A stretch of 64,000 nt of DNA from Strongylocentrotus droebachiensis (GCA_035222895.1 JAVYIG010001041.1:186001-250000), one strand, 5' to 3'. Counted from the stretch's first letter, positions 1-12,302 are shown. Notes: a model not told the origin generated them from the letters alone. Made by a program: numbers and translations.

Positions 1-238
1 CACTTCGTCGATTTCTCAGTCGAGACATTTAAAGACTTTCTCTATCTATACGAGGGGCGGACATCTGAATTTGAGGGATCAACGCTGAGAAGGCCCAATA
101 TTTCTGGAACATATTCACCAAACTACATCACAATTCGTGGCCCCTTTATCTGGATTCGATTCAAGAGTGATGACGGATCACAAAGGGGTTTTACATACAC
201 AGGATTCAATATTTCGTTATTTGCTACTCTGATGCCAG
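1..238 (+). CDS. Gene A exon: last CUB domain, partial
   Basis: The frame is open from base 1 and ends at a GTGAGT donor after 238 nt (phase 1). It reads HFVDFSVET, then LYEGRTSEFEGSTLRR, then ITIRGPFIWIRF and GFNISL, which are the middle and end strands of a CUB fold. It is nearly identical to the seventh CUB of gene B (25418-25658). No cysteine is present. An N-glycosylation sequon (NIS) is conserved. Confidence 0.8.
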
Positions 239-1425
239 GTGAGTTAAAGATCTTACAAATGTAGAAATTATCGAAAGGTGCATGAAAGCATTTCCTCTTT
301 TTTTGTCTTTCCTTTTGTGCTTACCGCTTTGACATTTTCAGTATGCGATTGAACAATAACTGAGAATAGTCCACTATAAATAAATTGCGTACAGCGTAAC
401 TCTTATTATTGCCGATTTAGTGATCTCTCGATGATTAAAGGAAACCTCACCCCAATAAACAATAAATGTCTTCACTTGTTCTGAATGGTTTATTATATTC
501 TTGCCACAATGTCTATAAGATTCCCCACCAAATTGTATGAGAGAGGCATTAAGCAAGGATAATGTTCAATTTCTCAGCACGACATGGGCATCGCCATTTT
601 CTTGATAACGTGACCTACTATGTGAAGTCATTTATCAAGTAAATGTTTTTGAATTTATGGATGCTACCTTTTCAGGAGTGTGTGGTGATGAAGTGTTACA
701 TTCACCTGCTATTGTCTTTTCTACTACAATTGCCAGAACGCGTAAAATTGCATAAATAAGTTGGTGCTCTTCCGGGACGAAGGTTTCTCTTAAGTGAAAT
801 AGATTTGTCAACTGTTATATTTCAGTATTTGTATATGAATTAGTTACAATTGTTCCCCTGTTATACATTTTTCACCAAATATAATTTCAATCTTCTCCTG
901 CTATCATTGTTCCTCATTGAAAATTAAAGGTTTTGATATTGATTTAAAACTTCTTTCCAACTAAAGCTTGGTGCATGATACACTTACCACTCAAACTGGT
1001 ACGTCACATTTTCAAGAAAATGGCTGCGCCCATGTCATGCTAAGAGGCAGCACATCATGCCAAGAATATCTTCAGATTTCTATTGTACATTTTCGTAACG
1101 AGTTCTGCACATAAAAGGGCACTTATTCTTTCTTTTTCTTTTTTTTTTTTTGGGGGGGGGGGGGTGAGTTTCCTTTAATGATATATCGGACTACTGTGCC
1201 CCTGCTTGATATGATAACATTATCAGTTTAAAAGGTCCTCGTATTCAACGTTTTCCCCCACCCGAACACACACACTCATAACTCTTTACTTATGCTGTGA
1301 GGGAACATGCATTATGGCGGATATAACTTACTTGCAAATCCTGTTCGTCGTATGATCATATTTAGACCATCCAGCATTCTCTGGTAAGGGAGGGAAAAAG
1401 TCTGGAATGTCTTTAGAACCCCCAC

Positions 1426-1463
<38 letters not shown>

Positions 1464-4400
1464 CGCACACACACACACACGCGCACATTCACGCACACAG
1501 GCACACATTCACGCACACAATCACACATATATTCCTCCAAAGAAAGTGTTCACAGTTTCTCTTATCGTTTCGGGTCTCAAATAGTTGCGTTGCAGAAATG
1601 GGGTACATTTTCTATTTTATACTCGACGTGGTTGGCTGTGGCCGGACAGGCACATGCCCCCCCCCCCCCCATCCCTAAAACCCCCTTTGCCTTTGTTTCC
1701 GTTAACGTTATTTTGTTTTTCTTAACGTTCACAGTGCCTACAACATTGACTTCGACGATGCATCCAACTACAACGCAAAGGCAACCTAGTACACATGCGT
1801 CAACGAGCGTCATACCTTCTCCTTCGTCAACTAAAGTTGGATCAGCTTTGAAAAGTGAGCCGAAAACAATTGACACGTAATACACACAAGGTTTCATTTT
1901 GATTGCTTAATTACCTACGCTAATCAAACCTGTTAGCTGAAGTATTCTAGACAGGAGGAAAATCACAGAAATATTTACCCAGCTCAGTTGGCAGTCATCT
2001 TCTGTCCAAAATGAGTCTCTCATGGTGCGACAAACACCACATTATTAGATGACGCAGTCTTACGCAGGCGCGGATCCAGGATTTCTTAGGGGAGGGGGCC
2101 CAACTTTAAATCACGCCGGCCGAAAAGTCGCTCAGTGGGGGGGGGGGGGGGGGGGGGGGGTAGTGAGCAATATTTTTTTTTGGTCCTCGAAAATTTAAAA
2201 ATTTGCACCCCCCCCCCCCCCCTTGAGCGCCCAACCCCCACAAAAGGTCAAAATCACGTGTTTTTACATGATTTTTTTTTCTCAAGGGGAGGGGCCCGGG
2301 CCCCTCCCCCGCCCCCCCCCCCCCCCCCTCCCCTGAAATCCGCCACTGGTCCTACGTAAACAAGATGGCACCTCGTATGCGGAGTAAATGCGGAGGAGTG
2401 AATGTTTGTGCCTCTATGCAAAAACACACAGGTCGGCACAGAACGGCGAACCCTGTTCGTCGTCTCACTGCCAATGCACATTACAAACATGGCTTTAGCG
2501 ACTTGTGAACAGTGAGCCGACGGCGTAATGTCTTATCAGCAAAATTATATAAAAATAGGATCAACTTGTTCCCCGTGAAAGATCTGCAATAAACATCATT
2601 CATAATTCCATATGTTTCTAAACATTCCTGAGAAATGTCTGCATTGATATGCTCATCGGGAAGCACAGTCCCATTAACATGATAAAACTGTTTCCGTTGT
2701 AATCTATTGCAATGTTTACTTTGTCACCCTTAAATATTGACATTCATATCTGCCTATATTTCATTTTAATTCTCTCTAATTCTCTCTCTCTCCCTCTCTT
2801 TCTAATTCGCCTGTGAATCTTGTAGACAGCCCGAGGTCTCATCGGCCGGTGTTGGCAATCTCCTTAGTTGCAGTGGCAGTTCTTCTGTGCGTGTGTGTTG
2901 CAGGATATATCAGATGGAGAAAAAGGTGAAGATAGTGCGAGGCAATTTTTGTTTCTGAAAATTGCGTAGTTGCGTATCTGCAATATATTATTCTCATCGT
3001 GTATGTCACACTTCATTTTCGTTACATTTGAAGTTGAAAAACCAAGGCCCTTGTCTTCATATGGAATGTTAAGGAGCGAATACAAAATAGCATTCCCTCT
3101 CCAAAAGAAATCAAACACAGTCGTATGCATACGTTCTCTTTATAGAAACATCCAATCGTTTATTATTATTTGTACGCAGTTATAATAAGTAACACTTTGT
3201 ATCAAAGCTCATAAAAACTAGATGTTTTATTTCCAATACTGTTATCCTACCAATAGGTCATCATCTAAAAGGACTCCCCCACAGGTATCACATGCTGACA
3301 ACAATGGTACGGGAAACAGCCGAGACTCCGGAGCATTGAATCACCAACCTCCTACTCCAGACCTCCTGACGAGTCACCATGCTTCATCGAGTAGGCCCAA
3401 TACATACATGAGACCTGAAACAGTTTGTCCCACACCGGAGCCTTTTCTGGACAACGAATATGAGGAATTCGACGAAGATCGGAACCGCTTCGACGGTGCC
3501 GTCGGTGGGATGTCTTTACCCTGCAACGCGTCGCGTGAGACCCATATATCTAGTCCGATTCCAGGTCCATACAATCATCTCGCCGCGAATCCAGCCCAGG
3601 GAAAGAATTGCGAAGAATATGAGGCATTGGATGAAGCTATCTCCAAGTATGACACACGCGCGTCATTAAACAGAAATGACTCTAACAACCCTGTTACGTC
3701 ACCAGATGATGCCATAGAAACGCCTGCATATTTCACTCTTGAATCGCGAGTGGCGGATGATGAAGTTGATAACTTTGCTGATTATCAAGAAGTTGGTGAA
3801 ACTTCCTTTAACGGACCTGACGTTGCAGAAAGCTCCGCAAGGGGATCGCAACGCAGCTGTCGAACACGGCAGTGCCTAAAAAGAGCATCAACGCCAAGGA
3901 ACGGCGAATCCGGACTGACTGAGCTTGATGATCAATTCATCAATCGATACCAAAATGATGAAATCGCCCCCCAGAGTGATACGGTAGACCAGGAACAGAA
4001 AGGTACCGGTGACAATATGGATGGGCACGTTACCCTCAATGATGAAAAAGAATATGATTCATTGAACTTTAGGTCGCCCTCGGACTTAAAATCGCGGCTT
4101 TCAAAAAGATCTCTCCAAACTTCATTCGGACAAGTAGATGAAGCAACTGGAAAGAATGTATACGGTGCTTTAGATCTTCAAAGATCCTCACATCTGTCTG
4201 ACCCGGCAAATGACACCATGTATAACGACAACGTGTACGGTACTTTAACTGAAATGGAATCTGATGTAGACGGTTGGGAGCCAGAAACCCGAATGCTGAC
4301 GAGTGGGCAACATTGTCCTTTGGAAAATAATGGCCGAAAAGACAGAGAATCGAAATCTGAAATCTGTCAAGATTTTGGGAAGAAAGAAGGGGCTACGCAA

Positions 4401-4802
4401 CACAGTGGTCACGTTGAAACACGTGGTAGCCGCCGACAAGGCAGATGCGGTGCACCCCGAACATCGACGAAGACGTTGAATCCAGCGGAGATGCCTGGGA
4501 AAGATGACACACCATATTCTGCAGATGAAGAATACGAGAAGAAATCAAATGGACAGATGCCTGAGGCTGAAGGCGTCTACGAAAATCAGCTTTGCCTGCA
4601 GATTTCGTTGGATGAGGAACAACCTATCTATGAGAATACCGGTGGTCTTTCCAGCGGTGCCTCTGAAACTGAAGACGAATACGCGAACTTGGACTATAGG
4701 AATGTTGGCAAGGAGGAAGCTTATGATGCGAATGACCAAAATATTCCAGAGACGTCAACTCCTACCGAATGTGATTCGATCTATAGCAACTGCATTTACT
4801 AA
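1..4802 (+). CDS. Gene A: CUB-domain transmembrane receptor with tyrosine-rich tail (5' end outside window)
   Basis: This is the 3' part of a receptor gene. Exons at 1-238 (end of a CUB domain), 1735-1854 (stalk), 2826-2925 (transmembrane) and 3257-4802 (tail, TAA stop) join to 2004 nt, exactly 668 codons, with phases 1, 1, 2 at the junctions and GT-AG introns. Exon order, junction phases and flanking introns match genes B and C, so it is a tandem paralogue. Its upstream signal peptide and CUB exons lie before the window. From architecture it is inferred to be a type I plasma-membrane protein that binds a ligand through CUB modules and recruits SH2 proteins through the tail. No enzyme domain is visible. 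The gene family is not recognised by name. Confidence 0.82.
439..1174. mobile_element. Foldback MITE with TTAA target duplication, copy in gene A
   Basis: The ends are AGGAAACCTCACCCC and its inverse GGGGTGAGTTTCCT, flanked on both sides by TTAA (435-438 and 1175-1178). Arms of roughly 200 bp are inverted copies: the block around 'catgggcatcgccattttct' on the left reappears reversed as 'aaaatggctgcgcccatg' on the right. There is no ORF, so it is non-autonomous. TTAA is the target of piggyBac-type elements; assignment to that superfamily is inference. Further copies lie at 25867-26424 and, inverted, at 46817-47549. Confidence 0.7.
1427..1510. repeat. (CA)n microsatellite
   Basis: Interrupted CA/ACGC run. 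The ORFs through it (His-Thr or Val-Cys repeats) are artefacts. The same intron position in B and C also has short CA tracts. Confidence 0.9.
1735..1854 (+). CDS. Gene A exon: Ser/Thr/Pro-rich stalk (40 residues)
   Basis: The exon is bounded by an acceptor after TTCACAG and a GTGAGC donor and is phase 1 at both ends, 120 nt. It begins VPTTLTSTMHPTTTQRQPST and continues Ser/Thr/Pro-rich, suitable for O-glycosylation between the CUB array and the membrane. It aligns with the stalk exons of B (72 residues) and C (53) but is shorter through internal deletions. The reverse-strand ORFs here are shadows. Confidence 0.72.
1855..2825. other. Gene A intron between stalk and transmembrane exons
   Basis: Apart from the hAT-like MITE at 2065-2348, the sequence aligns with the equivalent introns of B (27154-27829) and C (58298-58802). 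A CT-rich tract (2771-2800) precedes the acceptor. Confidence 0.6.
2065..2348. mobile_element. hAT-like MITE, gene A only
   Basis: Ends are CAGGCGCGGATCCAGGATTT and the inverse of AAATCCGCCACTG. Eight-base flanks are GTCTTACG (2057-2064) and GTCCTACG (2349-2356), one mismatch apart. Gene B shows the unoccupied site GTCCTACG at 27349-27356, and gene C shows it just after 58495. The 8-bp duplication and CAG..GGCGGA ends are typical of hAT elements. It contains a 24-base poly-G run (2137-2160) and a poly-C run. Confidence 0.8.
2826..2925 (+). CDS. Gene A exon: transmembrane segment
   Basis: This 100-nt exon follows a pyrimidine-rich tract ending in TGTAG and ends at GTGAAG. It encodes NSPRSHRP, a ~21-residue hydrophobic segment starting VLAISLVAVAVLL, then a basic stop-transfer run RWRKR completed by the next exon. 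Exon length and phases are the same in all three genes. Confidence 0.82.
2926..3256. other. Gene A intron before tail exon
   Basis: A 331-nt GT-AG intron conserved in B (27930-28261) and C (58903-59190). No other element seen. Confidence 0.65.
3257..4802 (+). CDS. Gene A exon: cytoplasmic tail with many tyrosine motifs
   Basis: A single 1546-nt exon begins after CCAATAG, completes a split Arg codon and runs 514 residues to TAA at 4800-4802. The tail is acidic, low in hydrophobics and probably disordered. It has 21 tyrosines, including YxN sites (YQND, YENQ, YENT, YRNV, YSNC: Grb2-type SH2 consensus) and YxxL sites (YNHL, YFTL, YDSL, YGAL, YGTL, YANL). Relative to B and C it lacks nine residues after SDTVD (near 3990), an in-frame deletion. 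No kinase, phosphatase or death domain is visible. Confidence 0.87.
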
Positions 4803-5122
4803 CCATGCTTAATACACCAGTCGCACCGCTAAACGAACACAAAACCAACTCCAAATCGACGGACTCTTGGCTATTCGGGGTGATGTCGTTTTTTGTTATT
4901 TGCCATCTGTTCACGTCAGTGTAACTGAGGTAATGAAGTTTAAGGACAGACTCAATATTAAAGTCATTGATAACTTCTTTCATATAAGGTTTTTTGAGCT
5001 AAATGGACGTATCAAAGTTCGGGAGCCGTTCATGTGTGTTATCTGATACAATGATAAGGTTCCTTCATTCCTCATGAGTACCTTGTCAGCACGCAGTCGT
5101 TGACGGTGTGCAGTTAGACCTT

Positions 5123-5280
5123 GGCCCCGTTGCACAAAACCTACCATTGATGGTAACTTTGCCATCAATGGTAACTACCATGGAAACCTTGATTTTGATT
5201 GGCTGTTGAGCCCTGTTAACATGGTAGTTTCCATTGATGGCAAAGTTACAATCAATGGTATTTTGTATGCAACAGGACCC
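5123..5280. mobile_element. Hairpin MITE in gene A 3' flank
   Basis: About 158 bp that folds almost completely. The left arm starts ggccccgttgcacaaaac and the right arm ends gcaacaggaccc, with internal 'accattgatggtaac' steps repeated in both directions. Copies sit at the same place in B (30139-30296) and C (61087-61245), so insertion predates the tandem duplications. Confidence 0.75.
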
Positions 5281-5789
5281 ATGTCTCGGTGATCACATAC
5301 AGTTGCATGCCTCACCTCTAGAGTGAGGTTTGCCAATGATGGCAAAATACACTTCAACTCACACACGCACACATCCGCATGGCATGTGCCCATGTACATA
5401 TTTTGCATCAGTGTTTCTGCAACTGCTGAGTTTTTCTTAAATCTATAATGGAGTATATTAATGAGTGTGTATTTTTGCATATTACTGATTAAAGTTAACA
5501 TTGTGAACTACTCATTGTACAGAATTGACATTACACCCTTTGTCTATAATGTTATAAATAATTCGATGTATATTGCACATTTTCTAATTACCAGACTCTG
5601 TGATAACCTATGTATAATTCTTTACTGTACATTGTAATATGTGAAGATGTAAATACACAGTCAGTTTATCTATGAATTTGCAAGTCACGGCCCTCATATA
5701 CAATTATACAAACGGCCTAATATCATGGTCACCATTCTTTCCAACGAAAATCCCTTATGCATTGCTTAGTAAGAGAGTAAAGTTTAAAG

Positions 5790-6173
5790 ATGAAGTTGAG
5801 TTCTGGTCATGCGATTGCATTGTGAAAGAAACGGTGTGGAACCGACCAGAAAAGGTTGATCATCTAGCATATAAGAATTTGTGTGTATTGCAAGGTTCTG
5901 GAATCATCAAAATGATAAGATATTTGGCCAAGTCTTGGTAAAGTTACAAACACTGTACACAGAGAGATGTATATGGGACTACACGAACTCGTGGCGTAAA
6001 AAGCCTTCCCCCCGATTTTTACGATGCTACATGCATATTTAGAATATGAAGGCATTTGAAGAGCCATGCTTTTCAGGGAACATGTCTTATCTGATGTTCT
6101 TCCACACTTGCATAATAAGAATGAGTAACGCTCACAAATTATTTTTCACCTCTTCCCAGAACTCAACCTTCTC
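5790..6173. mobile_element. Repeat insertion specific to gene A flank
   Basis: B (near 30825) and C (near 61765) run straight across this position, while A has ~385 extra bases flanked by similar heptamers (TTTAAAG, TTTAAGG). The left ~200 bases recur at 18951-19145 in a gene B intron, so it is a dispersed repeat. Family not recognised. The short ORF across it is probably chance. Confidence 0.55.
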
Positions 6174-7006
6174 TTTAAGGCCGTGTAACCTTGTTTGCAT
6201 GTTATATGATTTGTTTAACGACATTATTTTGAGTGAAGAAATTAAAGTACAACGAGGAGCCCCTCATCTGCCACCCTAATGCTTTAATCAAAATTAATTG
6301 GAACTATTAATTATTCATGAACTGATAAATGTATATAAATGTAAATTAATGTATATTTAAAAAAAAGGAAAATTAATGCTAGTAGAATCATGGCAATATG
6401 AGCATAATAAAGCGGTATATAGTTTTCACAAGGAAAGGTGGATGTGTCATTTTGACATAGCAAAAACAAACATTCCGACATCACGTAGTTCCGTATTTAT
6501 ATGCAAATGATATTTCGAGCTATGTAGTATGTGATCACTAAAATTGGACAATGTCACAGTATTTTTTTCCTCTCAATGTATGCATCGATGTATATTGCTT
6601 TCTGGTAAGGATTCGAATGTTGTCACATTTGCGTGTTTTGATCGTTATCAAATAGCGCAGTTGAAAGATCTGTCGACTGATATGCCATTTTGTTTAGATG
6701 GTGTCGAAGTAAGAAACATTAATGTAAAGCTAAAGTAAGAATAGTATTACAGATAAATGGGAAAAGGACCATGGTGATATATTGTTATTGATGACTGTTG
6801 GTTTGTTTTTTTGTTTTTTTTTCATTTTGAAGTAAAGATATTAATTTGGTCAATGAGTTAGTCCCTGTACTCATGCGCAAATAGACAGGAAATATTATTT
6901 TAACACAAGTGATACATAAGAAACAGTAACAAGCTGTTGTGCAGAACGTGCAGAATGCAACGAGATAGGTATATTTATCTGCTGTAGAGAATTGTACTTC
7001 GGATCA

Positions 7007-7154
7007 GGGCCCTGTTTCATAAAAATTTTCATCAATAACAAATGGTACATTTCTATGACAAATTTGCTCTCAGCCAATCAAATACCCCAAATTCAGTAGC
7101 TTAAAACAGTTATGGTAACTTGTTATTGATAACAAGTTTTATGAAACAGGACCC
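7007..7154. mobile_element. Second hairpin MITE in gene A 3' flank
   Basis: Ends gggccctgtttcataaaa and its near inverse ttttatgaaacaggaccc, ~148 bp, with 'cttgttat' and 'ataacaag' steps inside. Orthologous copies lie at 31967-32116 and 62626-62774. Confidence 0.72.
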
Positions 7155-10149
7155 GGAAGGCTTTTGATTTCATTTTTTCTAATTATTGTATTGCATTGTT
7201 GTCATGTTGTTGTTTATACTCACTTGTATTTTCTTGTAATGTCTTGATTTGTTTGATGCTTGGATGCAATTATAAGCAGAAATGTATACGGTGTACAAAT
7301 TTAACCTTCTAATTCTTGTAATGCAAATGAATTGTATTTAGCCAAATTAAAGCATTTATTACCCCCAAAGCTTATTTTGTTCATAGTAATTTATTATGCT
7401 TCCATTTATTAAGTTGTTAAAATGTTCAAAACGTTTTATTTTTCAATCAAATCTTTTTGCAGATTCACGATTTCAAGAAGCAGTGTAATTTCAAATGTCG
7501 CGCCCCTTTTTTCAACTCTCTGTCCTCTATTTTTTTCTTCTGTGTAATCACATTTATTATATGAATATATATTTTTAAAGGAACTCTTTAAAGACGACCT
7601 ATAAAGGGGGATATGTACAATCTTGTATTAAGTAACAAAATACAAATGTATACCAAGATATGTGAATATTATTCAAACTGGACCAAATGAGAAGAATTCT
7701 TAGGGGCAGGAATGAACGATCTTGTTTCATTTTATGAAAAATCAATCATTTTCACGGAAATTGTTCTTATCTTATAGTTTACAACTTCAGATAAAACGCT
7801 CCGCAACTCCTGCTTCACTGAAAGTCCCCCGAATTACTCAATGTTAAACTAATTTTTTTTTCTACGAATACATGGACAATAATTTTACACTGTTGCCAGT
7901 AAGTTGGAATAATTTCTATGTTGTCTCCTATATGATATGATATGATATTCTCGATAAATGAAACCCATAATTATCTTCTCAGAAACTTGTTTGTATCAAT
8001 CTCTGTGACCCTTTAGATAACCGTTTAGGAAGATATACACCTTTTTCAATGTAAAATAGCCCATATTGTCACTATCAATTTCATGAAATGAGGTGAAAAT
8101 AAATATCACTCCATCCTAATGGGCAACTGTGTATATGACACGGAGAGGCTGAAGAAATATTTGTGGACTCATAATGACAAAGCCCCGTTAGCTCTTACCG
8201 TGGCAGAGTTTTAGAGTACACATAATACACACACAGATTATCTATAATAATATTTGTCACTGGAACACATAACGGGAAACCGAAAATTGTAAGCTTTATT
8301 TTCACCAGAAGTAGAGGCATGTTTCCAAAATCGAATACCTTCTGCATCAGGTAAGGTTAGGGTAAGAATTCGGGTTAGTGCTAGAAAATGCTACTACTAC
8401 CACTAACTACTGCTTAAATATTGCCTATCCTGATAAACGATGTTTCCATCAAGGTGTCTGTCAAGGGAAAGAGCCATCTATAAACAGAATTTGACCAACC
8501 TGGTTTCTATTAGTCGCAACATAATTTGTATTATGCATTTTCATTAAAGCAATATTCGCCATAATGTGCCCAAGTCGAAACGGGGTGGCCAAACCCTCTT
8601 AATCAACGTATCTGCCTGGAAGCCTTAAAGAGCGCCACCATAAAACTCGCTTCCAGTTGCCTTTTTTCTTGGGCAATGTCTATTGCTTCCGGAATGGGGG
8701 AGACATATTCTATTGAGATTTGTCAAGATATTTATTTTCATATACCATCACATATGACCTATGAGTTTGTAGTTCATTAAACACTTCAGTATCTAATTTA
8801 GTTTATTGCTACATAGTTCACATATTTTAATCATTCTGCAATGATGTTACAAAGTACATGGTACAAATAACGGTGGATTCTATTAGCGGAAAAACAGAAA
8901 GTGAGTACCTCATATCAATTTGTTAAGATGCATTAAGTTGAAAAGGCTGAACTAAGTAGAAGAGTGAACTTGGAGAGGTCTATGGTGACAGCTGAGCTTG
9001 TAAGTTATAGGCCCAAAAGGGAATGATTTTATAATTGTCGTTATGAAATAGGGAAGGAGCAATTAATGTCAATTAGAGTAACAACATTTGTATTTAAAAA
9101 AGCAATGTTAGAGTCACTTTCCTGATGATAATTTAACAAATTATAAATTATTTGAATAATTGATGTAAATTATAACTTAGTTGGAATACCAATCTCCCCC
9201 CACCCCCAACCCCCGAACTCCCCGTGTCAATATTGTGTCAATGAAGGTTAACCCTGGAAAATAATTTACTTCGAACAACTAATTACATGTACACTCTATA
9301 CAATTTGAAATCATAAATTGCAGCCCCCAATACTAATTAGAAATAATGATAGATGATTATTATGTTATTACATGCATGTCAACGAGTATACAATGAAACT
9401 AAATTGATATACATACAATTGATATATATATGCGGAAATACATGATATTGGTTCTACAATACTAAACAGTATTTTGCAAAGCATAACATTACAAAGAACT
9501 ACAGTACAATGAATTATAGAACACAGAAATACATTGCGATATACCACAATATCATATGGCTCCTAGAAAACTACTAATTAGCTTGGAATACAGTTATAGA
9601 TTATACAATTAATCATAACATATGTGGTAATCAAATATGCTTGATCATGGCGGGCGAACTGTGTACAGTTTCGATTTAGCCTAAACACATCACTATTGCT
9701 TTAATAAAGTTTGATAAATGGTTGGTTATTTTAGAATTGGCAAGTCCGAATATTTTGTAGTGTATGTAAAGCCAGGGCAGGCATCTATGAAAGAACGATT
9801 TACAAAACTGTCTTGTAAACAACTTTTAGAAGTAAAAGTGTAAAGGATATTGATACCCTAAAACGACAAAGCTGTAAATTGTTGGATTTTCTAGAAACCC
9901 ACGGGATCATAATTCATGCATGTAATTCAAAAACAATAAAATATATCGCGAGCAGATGCCATCATCAGACAGATGACTACTTGTATAAAACATTTGATGT
10001 CAGATGAGACAGTTTCATCATATTTTAATAATATATATCTCTTAGTTCATGTTGCTATGGTAATATATGCCTTTCAACCGATATATAATATGTTTCAGAA
10101 ACCAAATTATGATATAGATCAAATAATATATCCAAGTAACAGACATGAT

Positions 10150-11330
10150 TTGCAGCCACAAGCATGTTCATAGTGCATGATGTAGTTCGGAACTTTCACC
10201 CAACCCCTCCCTCCTTTGAACCAACCTCCCCTTATTAAATTCAATAGAAATGTTGGGATGGGGGTATTATGTTGTGCAGGGCAGGGTGTATGTTCAGACA
10301 TGATGTTGGCTATCAGTCGAGTGATACATCAAGTAAGATCTCGATCCAGGTGATAGTCATGATTTTTCAGTCTGAATCATGAAGATATTGGATGATAGGG
10401 TTTAGAATTCAAAATTCAAAAAGTACATTGAATTTGAAAGATAGATCACGAAGATTTCATAAAACATTTAAAATCAAATAATAAGGAGAAAAGTTTGTAA
10501 ATACTCGCTCCCCCCTCTAAAAATTTAATATATTCAAAGATCTACTCTACAGTTTTGTGACAGGAACCATATAATTGGCCATCACTGAATAATATGAGAC
10601 TATAATAGATCAAAATAATAGACAGAATTTACACTGTGAAAATGCATATGTACGTTATTTGTAATGGGGTTCATAATTTGCCTTCCCCCCCACCAAAAAA
10701 AAAAAAAAATGGTGTGACATGTCAATCCACCAGCCCTCTCCTACTTGAAAACAAGAGTAAATGGTACCAAGTACAATATAATTTTGAAAAAAGAGTCTTA
10801 ATCCATCAATTTTATGCCTAAATTGTTGGGGGCAAACATGTTTGCCAATATATGCCCTTTTTTTATGTGATCAATTTTCGCGGTAAGGGTATCGCGGAGA
10901 GGAAAGAAATTAACAAACTTTCTCATGCAGGTTTAACCATTAGATTTCAAATGTTTGGTGAAGATTCCTTGGAAAAAGATTCACGAACCAATTTGTCGAT
11001 TGCAATATACTTTATGAATATCGCTTTTCACAAGTTGCTCTGATTGTGTTCTGTGAGAAGGGGTCACAGAATGGGGAAGGGTGAAACTTCTGAACCCCAC
11101 CATCCATTATCTTCATGATTCAGACTGAAAATCATGACTATTACCTGGATTCAGATTTCATAGTGTGTATCACTTGGCCGATAGCCTGCTTCATTTCTGA
11201 ACACACACCATGCTTTACACAACATAATGCCCCCATCCCAAATTGTCTCTATATTTTAATGGGGGAGGGCATTTCAATGGGGAGAGGGTAGGTGGAAGTA
11301 ATGCACTACACAATGCACTATGTACTGCAA
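10150..11330. mobile_element. Foldback element with ~200-bp inverted arms
   Basis: Bases ~10150-10410 reappear inverted and diverged at ~11085-11330. Examples are 'ttgcag...catagtgcatg' against the reverse of 'caatgcactatgtactgcaa', and 'ttcagtctgaatcatgaaga' against the reverse of 'cttcatgattcagactgaaa'. No target duplication could be fixed and no transposase ORF is visible. Confidence 0.6.
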
Positions 11331-11702
11331 ACCATGCATGCCTGTTATAATACTCGGAAAGGGTCTTATTTTATGTATTATTTGACCTATATCCTGATTT
11401 CGAACTTCTCTCAAAACGAAAGGGCTTGAAATTGTTTTCTTGTGGGAAAATAACGAACATTAGTTGAGGAATCGACTGTATTGATTGCAATCATTTTAGA
11501 AATGGTCTGATTTTCTGACCCTTGTGCAGAATGGTCGTATGTTTTGTGCTGCGCAAAGATTCAATCGATTTAGTTTAGGCCATTCTCCTTAGAACTATAA
11601 CTAATATAGATAACCAACAGTCTTTTTCAAGACTACACCAACAGTCCTTTTCAGAACTACACACCCTCAAGAAAGATTACCGAGAGTCCTTTTCAGTACT
11701 CC

Positions 11703-11737
11703 TCAATCCTCCCTCTCTCTCTCTCTCTCTCTCTCTC
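11703..11737. repeat. (CT)n microsatellite
   Basis: Nearly pure CT run. Confidence 0.85.
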
Positions 11738-11814
11738 ACACATGGTGCACCCGCAAGCCTACTGTATATCTATACATCACCATGCAAGCTGATACTTACA
11801 ATCAGCATCTAGCT

Positions 11815-12302
11815 CCATAGTTGATTTTCCGAAAGTCTGTGTCTGTTTTCGTATGAGATCCGTGAAGGGATGGGTACAGTGAAAGGAATGAACATAATCA
11901 AACGACAAATTTTATCAAGGGATATATGTAATAAACAACATACCAGAAACCTGAACATCAGAAAAGACTTAACAGCAAAAGTATAGCAGCAGAAACACTT
12001 GAAACGTGAATATAAATAAATCATTATACACTAAGAATGTTCCTCCCTGTAAGTAAATGACTTTGTGGATCCATTACGATAGAAACCGAAAGATATACTG
12101 AAGAGAAAGTTACAACAGTTTGGAGATTCGTTCGCAATCCCGTATCTGCTGACATTCAACTCGGCATTTTTACAGTCAAACTAATCAACTTTTTAGAGTT
12201 ACTATTTGATTTTAAACTAATCTCTAAGATAAAGAGGCTCTTAGCTAAGAAATGGATTTCTCAAGACAAATATGATCGGAATATTCATCTTCGTTTGTCA
12301 TT
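11815..12302 (+). pseudogene. Dead duplicate of the 5' region and signal-peptide exon
   Basis: This block aligns closely with 41156-41560 (gene C) and with 12735-13235 (gene B). The ATG at 12253 corresponds to the starts of B and C, but one base is missing just after it, so the frame hits TGA after seven codons. The copy then stops at an (ATT)n tract instead of reaching a donor. It reads as a tandem duplicate of promoter plus exon 1 that has decayed. Confidence 0.7.
12011..12020 (+). promoter_or_regulatory. Possible TATA-like box, dead 5' copy
   Basis: TATAAATAAA, ~240 bases before the ATG. The same string is at 41243-41252 in gene C, but gene B has TATGAATATG at the matching place (near 12900). 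Conservation of the surrounding block is visible; promoter function is a guess. Confidence 0.22.

Larger units (their letters stand above)
239..1734. other. Gene A intron between last CUB and stalk
   Basis: No coding signal. It holds a TTAA-flanked foldback element (439-1174), a homopolymer tract near 1131-1165 and a CA microsatellite (about 1427-1510). The stretch just before the stalk exon is conserved in genes B and C. Confidence 0.6.
4803..9690. other. Gene A 3' UTR and flank, homologous to B and C flanks
   Basis: The sequence aligns with 29823-35250 (gene B) and 60761-64000 (gene C) beginning directly after the stop codon, so the duplication unit extends kilobases past the gene. No conserved coding frame is seen. 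It includes two short hairpin MITEs (5123-5280, 7007-7154) and an A-only insertion near 5790-6173. An AATAAA shared by all three copies (6406-6411 here) is a possible poly(A) signal, unproven. Confidence 0.65.
9691..11808. other. Intergenic sequence between genes A and B
   Basis: Homology with the gene B flank ends near 9690. Beyond it is AT-rich DNA with one foldback element (10150-11330) and a CT microsatellite (11703-11737). No gene seen; the short ORFs have no recognisable features. Confidence 0.55.

Noticed and set aside
1328-1880. ORFs on both strands through the CA repeat (His-Thr and Val-Cys runs)
   Set aside because: Low-complexity shadows of a microsatellite. Only 1735-1854 within the + ORF is supported as an exon.
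3374-3574. Antisense and alternate-frame ORFs across the tail exons (also 28379-28570, 59305-59505, 4504-4812, 29524-29991, 60462-60845)
   Set aside because: They recur in all three copies only because the exons are duplicated; the + frame with splice sites explains the sequence.
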